A DNA stretch of 32,210 bases from Monoraphidium neglectum. Taxonomy: Eukaryota; Chlorophyta; Chlorophyceae; Sphaeropleales; Selenastraceae. Positions within the stretch are counted from its first letter, which is position 1. Each line of letters opens with the position of its first letter. A program made the position numbers and the translations under genes. Under the pieces are notes generated by a model. The model did no database searches. It was not told the origin of the DNA and was given only the letters and a program-made list of their open reading frames with translations. Shown in pieces: positions 12,325 to 21,456 of this stretch. The stretch spans positions 1 through 32,210 of the forward strand of contig NW_014013449.1 in assembly GCF_000611645.1 (NCBI RefSeq), given 5' to 3'.

Positions 12325-13184
12325 CTGGCCTGTTCATATGTGTAGCAAACCTCCTCCTCACTCATTGGATACCCTTCGTTCCAAGGGGATTTTGCAATCA
12401 CTGCCCCCGTCACTGCGTGCTGTCGCCCATGCTCTGCCAGTGCTGCGCAGGGCTGCTGCTGCGGCACAAGAGGCTGCTCAGCGTCCACCCGCTGCCGCCC
12501 TGAAAGGCAACCCAGGCGCACGCTCAGAGGGACAAAGCCGTCACCTTCACTGCTGCCCGCAACGCCCCAGCCGTGTTTTCCGCCGTCTGGTCCGCGCCCA
12601 AACACCAGCTCCCGCAGCTCTTGCTTCAGCCGCGCCTCCTGTACAGCGCTGGGGCGTGACGAGACGCCCTCGGACTGCCACTGCTGCGACCGCAGACAGG
12701 GCCGGGCCTGCTGGCTGCCGCTGATTGCAGGCGGCAGCGATGCAGCTTCGACCGATGCTGCTGGCCGGGCCGTTGATGGGCGGCGCGTGCCTGCCGTATC
12801 GTGCTCTGTGCCCCAAGCGGGCCGCGGCCTGCTGGGGGCAGGTGCTGCTGTCATGGGGCGGCGCCGCAAGTGGTGGCCAGTCTCAGCAGCATCCGCTCCC
12901 ATCGGGGCTGGCGCCGCCGCGGCAGTCGCGCCGCTGTCCGCTACCAGCTGCTCACCGCCCCCCCTGCAGGTCAGCGGGCGAGCCTGCCCAGACGCGGCCG
13001 ACCACGGCCGTGGCAGCGGTGGGTTGAAGGGGCGGGACGGTGTGGCGGCAGCCGCCAGGCTGGTGCCGACCCATGCCGCCTTGCTTCTGGCCGGGCGCTC
13101 GCCGTCGTGGCCCCATCCTTCAAGCGGCTCTCGGTGGGTGCGCCTGGAGCCGCTTGCAGCACCATACTCCTCAGGGCCCCTCAT
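3013..13184 (-). CDS. giant LRR protein with three strand-type modules, DUF4476-like helical segments and an IQ motif (2304 aa)
   Basis: Fifteen exons: 13184-11892, 11647-11134, 10943-10585, 10353-9349, 9082-8081, 7869-7783, 7662-7597, 7491-7250, 6834-6717, 6529-6383, 6047-4752, 4513-4410, 4218-4167, 3854-3691, 3478-3013. They total 6915 nt, exactly 2305 codons with the stop, and every junction keeps phase. Residues 1-430 are low complexity with a run of about 22 Ala and a short coiled coil at the end that continues into exon 2. RNase-inhibitor-type LRRs span about 566-1057 (LRRLRLEGVQLGDKGAALLAEAL; LHELDLGWN; LVDLSQNLLEGGAAL; ALVLDGNPLGASGAQ), interrupted by Gly- and Ser-rich insertions. Strand modules follow near 1109, 1511 and 2078 (RYSLDLSHP, RYVLKLGRP, FRLDLRQP). 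The helical segments between them (LSCFDPDVGSDQRIIAAQLA; DRCSAVVTLWSRVVDRSN) resemble DUF4476. Residues 2183-2193 are a full IQ motif (IQRAWRARRAR), suggesting calmodulin binding. Exon 7 and the start ATG are the least certain parts. The molecular function is unknown. Confidence 0.85.
6530..6582. repeat. intronic TG-rich tract
   Basis: A degenerate (TG)n tract directly abuts the splice acceptor before exon 10 of the LRR gene (exon starts at 6529). On the coding strand it is CA-rich instead of the usual pyrimidine tract. Confidence 0.75.
6985..7150. repeat. intronic CA/CG-rich tract
   Basis: About 165 bases of degenerate acac/acgc repeats (cacacgcacgcacgcact, then cacacacgcacacgcaac) fill most of the 415-nt intron between exons 8 and 9 of the LRR gene. 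No coding signal runs through it. Confidence 0.75.
9233..9256. repeat. short tandem repeat, 8-bp unit catccacc, three copies
   Basis: Three perfect copies of catccacc stand head to tail, with one degenerate copy after them. They lie in the intron between exons 4 and 5 of the LRR gene. Confidence 0.85.
9765..9855. repeat. CTG/GCT-rich coding microsatellite (poly-Ser loop)
   Basis: Degenerate trinucleotide repeats on the plus strand (gctgctgctactgctgctac) encode on the minus strand a Ser-rich loop of about 35 residues with scattered Thr, Gly and Asp. The loop is inserted between two leucine-rich repeats of the giant LRR protein (exon 4). It reads as a surface loop expansion, since repeats resume on either side. 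Confidence 0.75.
12263..12322. repeat. (CTG)20 / (CAG)20 perfect trinucleotide microsatellite
   Basis: Sixty bases of uninterrupted ctg on the plus strand lie in exon 1 of the LRR gene. In the gene's frame they encode poly-alanine (GCA codons). The other minus-strand frames would give poly-Gln or poly-Ser and the plus strand poly-Leu or poly-Cys. Length polymorphism in steps of three is expected. Confidence 0.9.
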
Positions 13185-14435
13185 ATGCCAGCAAAACAAA
13201 ATGTCTACAGGCCGTCCATGGCGCTACTGCAGCGAGCAGCACAGAGTGCGATCACTGCAGCGCCCGCGCCTGGCACGGCTTCAGCGCTTGACCATCGTCC
13301 GTGCACGCCAAAGCGGGGCGCGGGCGATGAGCTGTGTGTAGAGACAACAGGAGCCTATCCTTGGTGGCTCGTGATTCATAACTTGTCGAAAAAAGTTTGA
13401 ACAACGGGACTGGGACACTGCTCTGTCAGATTCGACGAGCTGCAACGCCTCTTCTTCATCTACCGTACGATGTCATTCTTTCTCGTACACATATAACTTG
13501 CGAAACCACCGTTGAGATCAGATCTACCTATGGTGACAGGTGAGTGTCAGCACCACGATTACCTAATGGTCTCATCGTACTTAGCCATGATGATGTTTTA
13601 CTGTGAGCAAGGAAATTCACCAAGGGGGCTGTGGGCCAGCCTTGGTGCGCGCAGCTGCCATACATCAGGGGCCGCTGTTTGTCATTGGAGCCCCGCCACG
13701 TCCAGACAGACCGCACTTTGTGTGATTACGGCATGGCCCAACCTATTGCTTCATATCTGATTGTTTACACAGGCTTCATGCAGATGCCCTTATCATATGT
13801 TGGAGTACATTGCCTAACCTGCTTGGGTGATGTCGTGTCACAATCCGCATGTGACTCCATTGCCTCTGCCGCACTGCCATGCAATTTGCATTTTCTCAGC
13901 CACACACTACAAAAGCTGTGTTGTAACATGGCGCGCACCAGAAACGTAACCTTATCACACCTGCGCAGCAGCCGTCTCCTATGCGGCCCTGGTAGCACCA
14001 ATACGCTCACTGCATAGAACAGGATACACTCCACTGAGAATAATGGAACCGTTGGTGAGAAAAAGGTCCTGCACTGTCAAAAGCTGCAGCAGTGCCCGCT
14101 GCTGAAGTATCAATTATCTTCGGCCCCACTGGGCCGGGTCGCCTGGCAGGCGTCGCGTGTTGCGCACAGCAGCGCCCGGTGTGCTGAGCTGACTGGGCTC
14201 GCGCCCGCACTGGCAATGCCGCCGGTGCACGGCCAGCCTTTGCGGACCGACGCACGCACCTCAGCCTGCCGTCCTGCTTCTGGAAATGCGCCGCCTGATG
14301 CGCTTGGGCGCGGGCAGCAGCGCCATCGTCACTGACGGCTTTGCCGCCATCCATCCATGGGGACGCTGACCGGGCCCCTCACACAGTGGCACTGGGGGGC
14401 ACAGCGCTCAATTGGTCGAGCTGCCCCACGCCGCC
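13185..14435. other. intergenic: upstream of the LRR gene and 3' flank of the first MYND gene
   Basis: About 1.25 kb without a supported gene. Base composition is lower in GC than the exons, and the open frames show no conserved motif or paired splice sites. A minus-strand TGTAA at 13769-13765 is the nearest polyadenylation-like signal after the MYND stop at 14436, which would imply a 3' UTR of about 670 nt. A plus-strand TGTAA near 13926 has no plus-strand gene before it. Confidence 0.5.
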
Positions 14436-16290
14436 CTACCCGCGGCGCAGAAACGACTTGTTTGAGCAACCCATGCACATGAACCCGGACGCCGCCGAGG
14501 CGCCGCCCTCCATGCCCACAATGAAGGGCTGGCTGCACTCCTCGCAGATGTCGCATATGGAGTGGCGGGGCACGTCTTTTGAGAGCATGGGGCAGAAGTT
14601 GTAGGGGTTGAGGCCGCGCCAAAGGGTGTCAGGCAGGTCAGACCTTGAGCTTGCCTGGGTGCACCTAGGGTGGTGGTGGAGGGCGGGAGTGATGAGGCCG
14701 ATGCGACGAGCGTGAAGTGCGTGTGTTTGACAGGCACCATTGCTTCCCCCAAGCGCTCCCAAGAAGCGGAAATCCTGCCAGTCAAGCAGCGCCCACGACT
14801 GCTGTGTCGCGTGCGGCGATGTGCCAGCCTCGCCGACGCACGTCACGCCCCTCGTCTCATCGGGACGCCCGGCAAACCCGCAGGCACAGCTTCCAGCCAG
14901 GCAGTCACGCCTGGCCTCACTTGGGGCACTCCCTCCAGTCCTTTGACTTGTCGCAGGCGGCCTCCACCCCGTGGTACCTGGCCGGCCGGGGACACGGGGC
15001 GGTTACACTAAGCGGTGACTGATGCTTGGGCGGGTGCTTGCCTTGACGCGATGCGTGGGCTGTGGCATCCATGCGGCTGGGGTTAGGATTCAACCACACA
15101 AACTAGCCATCATCAATTGCGTTTCTGGGGGACTCCAGCCGCTGAATGTGCGTCGAAACCCTCAAACCGAGACAACCGCCCTCCCCTCCTCTGCCTGGCC
15201 CCCACTGCTCTGAGCTCATCCCGCGTACAGCCTCCCCAACATGCCCCGCCCTCCGCCACCCGTGCGCGCACCCGCAGAGTGTGTAGCGGTCGTGCGAGCG
15301 CTCGCAGTAATCCCGTGAGTATGACATCAGCTCGTACTGGTGAGACGTGTTGCACACTGGCTGGCCGCAGCATTCTGTGACCGTCATCCCCACCTGCGAG
15401 TGCAGGCCAATAAGCAGGAGGGGCTTCGTGGGTGTATGTGCGCAGAGAGCGCGACAATCAGGCCAAGTGGTTATGCGTGATCGCAGCAATCATGTACACA
15501 CAGCCTTGTGCCCATCCACGCACCCACTCACCTGCCCCACCCCCCCCCCCAAAGCACACAGACATGCACACGTACATGCGAGCAACCTCACAGACACACA
15601 TGAGAGCATAGACCGGCTAAACTCACACCCAAGGTCACGTGCATGAACCCCTCTTTCAGATGGATAGCAGCCAAGGTGACGCACACACCCACATAAGCAA
15701 CACACGAATCAGGCTGTCAGACGCATGCAGGCAGCCATGGCTACTGCAGACATCCCGTTTTTCAAGCCCACCTTGCTGTCCGGTGTCAGGCACAGTGCGC
15801 ATGAGCTCCCAGACGGTGGGGCCGCTGCGCGCCGTGGCCGCTGGTTGCGCGGCCTGAGGGGGAAGCGCTCCAGCATGTCCTCATCGTTGTAGAAGGTGGC
15901 GCGCATGTTCTGTGTGTGCGTGGTGGGGTGTGTTTGGGTGGATGTATGGGTGTGTGTATGTGTGTGTTTGGGTGCCTGTTTGGGTGTGCGCGGGTGTGCG
16001 CGGGTGTGCGCGGGTGTGCGTGGGGGTCAAGGCGGGGCGTGCGCAGGCAAGCGTGCGAGCACACAAGCATGCATGTTGTTGTATGATCGCACGCATGCGT
16101 GCGTGCGTGGTGGTGCACATGAGTGCATGTGCGTATCTGCTTGTATGTGCATGTGTGTGCGTGCGCGAGCCTATGCATCTGCGTGCGTGGGGACCCCGGG
16201 GGAGAGGGGGCGGGGTGGGTTGGTGTGCATGCAAACCCCCTCATGCCGTGCTGGGGTTGAGCACATCTGTGCAGATGGTGCACGCTGTTG

Positions 16291-16340
<50 letters not shown>

Positions 16341-17189
16341 AAACCCACACACACCCTGCCCATGTTCCATTGATATCTATCTGATTGATGGCGCGCACAT
16401 ATCGCCCGCTCAGGATCCCACCAAGCGCTGGAAGACCTTGCACTCTTTGTAGCAGGACCAAGTAGCATCAGCGAGCCGATGTCAGGGTTGGTGTGGAGGG
16501 ACAAGGGGTTAAGGGGATTCGGAGCCCGAGCAAGACTTGCAGGGGACGCGACGCCGTGAGTGATAGAGTGGACACACAACATGCAATGTTGTATCAGAAA
16601 GTGACACAAACCTGTGCAGCAGTTCCACGGCCTGCCGTTTCGCAATTCAATCCCACTGCATACGTGCACACACATCACCCACGTTTTCTGAACGCATCCA
16701 CCCACGCGCACATGCGTGCGCGTGTCGCCGTGCAGGCACACACTCACGCACATGCAGGCGCGCACCCTTCTTGTGAGCCTTCCAGTCGTCCCGCTGGTGC
16801 TCCTGGCAGCAGTACTCCACCATGCTGCGAGGGAAGGGGACAGTGCGGGGTCATGGCAGGAACACGTGTTGCCAAAGCTTGCGACAGGCCTGGGCGGCCC
16901 AAGGCAGTGCTGCACTGGCCTAAAGGTGAGCATACACACATGCGATGCAGAATGTGCGTATTTCAAGCAAGCAGCAGCCATGCCCCTGCAGCCATCGCTG
17001 GCCAGCCCCACGCGCCGCTGCCATCGGCTAGCCCGCCAGCCTTACGAACCAGCAGGCAGAGCACTTGTAGAGCTGGGTCTGCCCCCCAGCGTCACAGCCT
17101 GGCAGCTCGCAGCGCCTGGGGTACCACCACTGATTGTGACGGGACTCCTCCTTGCGTGCCGCAGTGGTGGCCGGCGTTTTGGGCGGCAT
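14436..17189 (-). CDS. MYND zinc-finger protein with a second Cys-rich region (255 aa)
   Basis: Seven exons: 17189-17050, 16824-16766, 16444-16422, 15909-15772, 15393-15272, 14977-14921, 14664-14436. They total 768 nt, 255 residues plus stop, with matching phases. The MYND finger covers residues 27-68: C27/C32, C43/C46, C52, H56, H64, C68. The spacing C-x4-C and a His in place of the sixth ligand Cys are unusual. A second Cys-rich part follows: C111-x2-C114, C128/C129, C134, C150, C160, C169, C178-x2-C181, then LNPYNFCPM, a CxxCxxC (CDICEEC) and a final CMGC. This looks like further zinc binding of LIM/RING type, but I cannot name the fold. MYND fingers usually bind proline-rich partners; no SET domain is present. 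The start is the first in-frame ATG. It is transcribed away from the ARM-MYND gene at 18517. Confidence 0.85.
15981..16020. repeat. tandem repeat, 10-bp unit cgggtgtgcg, four copies
   Basis: Four consecutive copies (the first begins with t in place of c) lie in the 512-nt intron 3 of the first MYND gene, inside a longer TG-rich stretch from about 15910 to 16170. Confidence 0.85.
16293..16338. repeat. (AC)23 perfect dinucleotide microsatellite
   Basis: Forty-six bases of uninterrupted ac lie in intron 3 of the first MYND gene, about 85 bases after the 23-nt microexon in the direction of transcription. Confidence 0.95.
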
Positions 17190-18516
17190 GGCGGCGTGCA
17201 GCCCAATTCGATGGCCGCTTTGCTGCGCACGCTGTTGTAATGCAGCTGCCGAGGTCTGTGGCAGCACAGCCGATCCCCCTTTAATCTTGGGCGTCCTCAG
17301 GTTGCTTTGCACGATTGACGCCCCAAAAGTGCGTGGTCTTGAGTGCGATCTGACAGTCGCAACCCGAAACGTGCGTTGTGTTGGAAATGATCAGGGACAA
17401 GGCAGTAATAATTGCTTTATGGAATGGCCTCAGCTGCGCAGGCCGCTCATGCTTGAAATCGCTCTGTGCCACGGCGGCAGGAGCATCCAGTCAGGTGTGC
17501 CAGCATGCCCCTTTCGTCATTTTGCAAATCTGCCACTCTAATTGCTCCGCCAGCGCACAATGTGTTGTGCACACTGTCCGTTGTCGCTGCCCTGCGGCAG
17601 GGTGCCGCGGTGCAGCCTGCAAGAGGCACAGCTGGAATCGGGGAGGGTGAGAGGGGGGGAGGCCACCCGAGGGGCCCTGGACTGCAAGCCCGCGTTCGGG
17701 GGCGGGAGTGCACTGAAAACGCAGGTGAAGAGGAGAGAGCATGCAATATTGTCACGTGTGGAAGTTCTGTACCCCAAGGCCATGCTTAGACACATACGAA
17801 CCTGTTTGCAGCCAACCGAGCACGCCCTGGAGGTGCCTGTCGGCTTTTGAGTGGTGCGGGTGCTGCAGAGAGGGTACTGTCAACTACATTTGCGCACTTT
17901 CAACAACCTTTGTACCACACAGATAATGAAAGTATGCTTGAACTACCTTGGAGCCGTAGTCGGCCGTCACCGTCTCACCGGGGATTCTAGTGTGCGGCAA
18001 GCAGCAGAGTGCACAAAGCGAGTGGGGTATCCCTGCCCGTAACCTTCCCACCGGTACTCACAAATCACCTGACAATGCTCATGTGCACTTACTCCTCCTG
18101 GGCGCACGTGCGTCCCCCTGCCCTTGCGCTGGTGCACGACTCTCCTGGCGGTGCTGACCGTGCAGTGCCTCGGGTGATAAGCGTCATGCAACCAGCCGCG
18201 CCACCGCTATGAGATAGGACGACCGCCCAGTTTCAATCAATATAACCATTCAAGACAGCCCCTTTCAGCAGCGGCTCGGTGCTTCCAGTATCACATACGT
18301 ACAGTACTGTTGATCACCGAAACTGATTGACAACGAACGAGACAGCGGGTCCACCTTGTTCTGACAGTCGAAATCAAGACGATTCTTCACTCTTCGCTTG
18401 CTGACTCAGGCTCTTGCCCTCGCGCACCCCTGGTGGTGCAGCGCGTTGCCGCCCCTGGAGCAAAGTTGTGCACCCTGGTGGTGCAGTCACCCTGCCCGGC
18501 CTGCCGCACACGCAGC
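17190..18516. promoter_or_regulatory. shared divergent upstream region of the two MYND genes
   Basis: About 1.3 kb separates the start codons of two genes transcribed away from each other. No open frame in it has a recognisable product or spliced partners. It must hold both promoters and 5' UTRs, but I see no clear TATA box or repeated operator-like motif. Confidence 0.5.
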
Positions 18517-21055
18517 ATGACCGCCGCCCAGGCGCGCCTCGAGCGCGCCCTGCAGCAATTGATCGAAATGGATCCTGTCCTGCGCCGTGCAGGCGCGGCC
18601 GGTGGCCTGGACCCGGCCACAGCGATGAAGTTCGACGCGGCGCTGTGTGAGTTGGATGAGGCGTCGAGCGCCGCCCCCGACACGCCGCTGCCCCAGGAGC
18701 AGCTGTTGCAGCTTCAGCACATCCTCCGCGCCAGCTGCGAGCGCGGCCGCGACGCCGCGCCGTTCAGGTCGGCGTTCGCGGCGGCGGGGGTGCGGGGGCT
18801 GCTTATTGGGTTCCTCAGCCCCACATTGCCGCATCAGGGCGGCCACCGGCGGCAGCAGGTAAGCGGGGCCAAGCTGCCGTTCTGGATTTACCCCTCCCCC
18901 CCAAAAAAAACAATCCATTGACTGTTGATGTGACGCCTCCCTCGCTTGGGCGTTGGGCGGGGGTCAACCCTGCGCTGCGCAGCGTCTCCGGCCTTCTTGC
19001 CTGCCAGCCGAGTGTCATTGCTTGTCTGCTCTCCCGCCAGCAATGACACGAACACCACAAGGCAGCGGAAGGCCACGCCTCCTGCCAGCGCCCCGCCACT
19101 GCTGAAGCCCGATCCCTGCGCCCAAACCGCACCAGATTGCCCGCACGCCCGGCATGCTGCAAGCCCTGTGCGGCTGCATTCGCCGCTGGCCTGACGACCC
19201 CATCATCGCCGACGCCGCGGCGACCGCCATCGAGCTGATGATGACATGCCATGAGCTGCGCCCTGTCGCCCTCCAGACGCCACATCTGGTGGACTCGCTC
19301 TGCGCCGCCGCGGCGCGGTCCAAGGGCAGCAGCCGCGGCTTCAGCGTCGCGCTCGCGCCGCTCTGGGGGCTCATCGCCGCAGGCGGGCCGCCGGTCGCGC
19401 TGCGCGCAGTGTCAGAGCCGGGCCTCGTGCGGGCGGCGGCGCGCGCGGCGGTCAGCGCAGATGGCGGCCACCTCCGTGAGCCCGCACACGCGCGCGCCCT
19501 CGGCTTCCTCTCAGAGGCTCTGCGCCAGCTGCTGCTGCCCGGGGCGGCGGGCGGCGAGGGCGCCTACCTCCGCGCCGCGGCGACGCCGGGCGTCGCCGAC
19601 GCGGCGGCGCGCAACGTGGCGCACGAGACGTCGCTGCACATGCTCATGCCCGCGACCAAGCTCCTCAGCATCCTGCTGGAGCACCATGGCTCCCGCGCCG
19701 CCGCCGCGCGCGCGGCGCTCGACGCCGGCGCGGCGCCCGCGCTGCTGCGCCTGACAGCCCACGCGCGAGACGACGTGCGCATGTGGGCGGCGCACTGCGT
19801 CGCCATCCTCGCCAACGTGGGGCCCGCGCGGGCCGACCTGCTTTTGCGCCCCGCCGCGCTGCCCGCGCTCGCGGCCGCGATCCGGCGGCCCGGCGCGGGG
19901 GCGCCGCCGGACGGCTGCGCCGCGTTTGCGATGGAGGCGGCGGCAAACCTCGTCGCGGCCGACCCGGCCGCAGCGGCGGCGTTTCTGGCCATCGCGCTGC
20001 CAGGCGGCGTCCTGCCTGCTTTTGCCCGTCATCTTGACGACCCGCAGGACGTCGTCTCAATTTTCGCCGCCCGCACCCTGGCAGCCCTCACAGAGGCAGC
20101 CGCCGCCGCTGGCCCTGCCCGCCTCGCTGCCACCGCCGCCGCGCCGGGGCTGGTTGCAGCGGTCGGCGCGGGGCTTGCGCGCGTGGTCCAACACGGTGAG
20201 GGCGCGGTCGTGTCGCCGAGCGCGCGGCCGGAGGAGCGGCCGAGCCGGGCAGAGGCTGTGTTGATTGTCAGCGAGACCGCGGGGCACCTGGCTGAGTCGC
20301 TCGACCGCCTGACTTCCACGGGCCCGGCGGCGGTGGCGGCGCTGGGAGGGGTGGAGGGGCTGGAGGCGGCGCTGGCCGAGTTTGCAGGCGCCCCTTGGAC
20401 GTTGGACGAGGACGCGGCCGCCGCGGCGCGCGTGCTATGGCGGCTGCGGGCCGCAGCGCGAGGGCACGCGGCTGGGGGCGCGGCGGCGCGAACGTCAGCC
20501 AGCGGGGGCGGAGTCGCAGCGGGGGAAGCTGGCGCGCCTGCACGCGGGGCAGGGGCCCGCCCGTCGTCCGCGGCGGCGGCTTGTGCTGCCTGTGGCAAGA
20601 CGCAGGCGGAGGAGGGCGTCAAGCTGCGGCTCTGCCGCGGTTGCAGGGCGGTCAGGTGTGCCGGCTGGCACCATCATGATGTCACGTGTGCGGATGCGCG
20701 TGGGTGGATGACTGGATGCTTGGCAAGTGCGCCTTGGGGCGGTGCCCCTTTATGTGCCCCGTGCAGTCGTCTTGATCGCACCCCAGCATGTCACTGCTGT
20801 TGTTGGGCATGCTTTTGGGCAGCTGAGGGGGCCTCATCATCCTGCTGCACCCATCACCGCTCTATCCCCAGAAACGGCACAAACGGGGGCTGGTGCAACC
20901 CTCTCTCCTTGGCGCTGCCCTGCCGCAGGTACTGCGGTGAAGCCTGCGAGAGGAAGGACTGGACGGAGGGGGGCCACAAGCAGAAATGCAGGCCGATCCG
21001 GGGTGTGCGGCTGAGGGTGCAGGCGCTGAGTGAAAGCAAGCAGGTCGCGTCCTGA
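18517..21055 (+). CDS. armadillo-like repeat protein with C-terminal MYND zinc finger (662 aa)
   Basis: Three exons: 18517-18858, 19136-20655 and 20929-21055, 1989 nt in all. Residues 115-560 are a long Ala/Leu-rich helical array (MLQALCGCIRRWPDDPIIADAA; DDVRMWAAHCVAILANVG; DDPQDVVSIFAARTLAAL), which reads as armadillo/HEAT-type repeats. A Gly/Ala-rich linker leads to a complete MYND finger at 597-641: C597, C600, C614, C617, C623, C627, H637, C641, all eight ligands present. The second intron splits the finger between RAVR and YCGEAC. ARM plus MYND suggests a protein-binding scaffold; the partner is unknown. Chlorophyte genomes carry many MYND proteins of this build (family knowledge). The ATG at 18517 is the first in frame; an upstream extension to 18433 has only GTG. 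It converges on the tRNase Z gene. Confidence 0.9.
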
Positions 21056-21456
21056 GCTTCTGGGCACGCACGCCGGCGGCCACGACCATCAGTTGTTGTG
21101 TTTGAGCTTTCCCTTGTTTGATGACTGCATGAGAGTTGCTTGTGGCCCGCATCACGTATCACTTTCTGCAGCAGAGTCTGGTGGTGCATGTGTGCTTGCA
21201 GCAGGCTGTGCCGCCTCGCATCTTGTGCGCAGGGCGCGGAGACGCTGCTTGCTCGTCGAGGCGTGCTCGGGGTGCCGGCCAGCGCAGTCGCTGCTAGAGC
21301 GCCCCGGGGTAAACACATCGCTCTCCTTGAAAGCAGCTCGCACCAACCCTGCCCAAGCCTCTGGCATGCTTGTGAACGCACAACCCTCGCCATCAGCCAT
21401 CATGGGTGCAGAGACCTAGCCCAGCGCTGTTACACCACGCCAGCTCCGCCCCCGTG
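21056..21456. other. convergent 3' region between ARM-MYND and tRNase Z genes
   Basis: The 401 bases between two facing stop codons must hold both 3' UTRs. I see no plus-strand TGTAA for the ARM-MYND gene here, so its poly(A) site may use a variant or extend into the tRNase Z gene. No coding region is seen. Confidence 0.55.
21430..21434 (-). terminator. TGTAA polyadenylation signal of the tRNase Z gene
   Basis: The plus strand reads ttaca, so the minus strand reads TGTAA about 23 nt after the stop codon at 21457. This is the second stop-proximal TGTAA in the window and supports a chlorophyte origin. Confidence 0.7.

Noticed and set aside
12062..12724. Plus-strand frame with a run of about 20 Leu
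   Set aside because: It is the (CTG)20 microsatellite read on the wrong strand. The hydrophobic run is not a credible membrane segment.
13512..14017. Overlapping plus-strand open frames followed by a TGTAA near 13926
   Set aside because: Neither frame shows a conserved motif, and the pentamer is common by chance. Not enough to call a gene.
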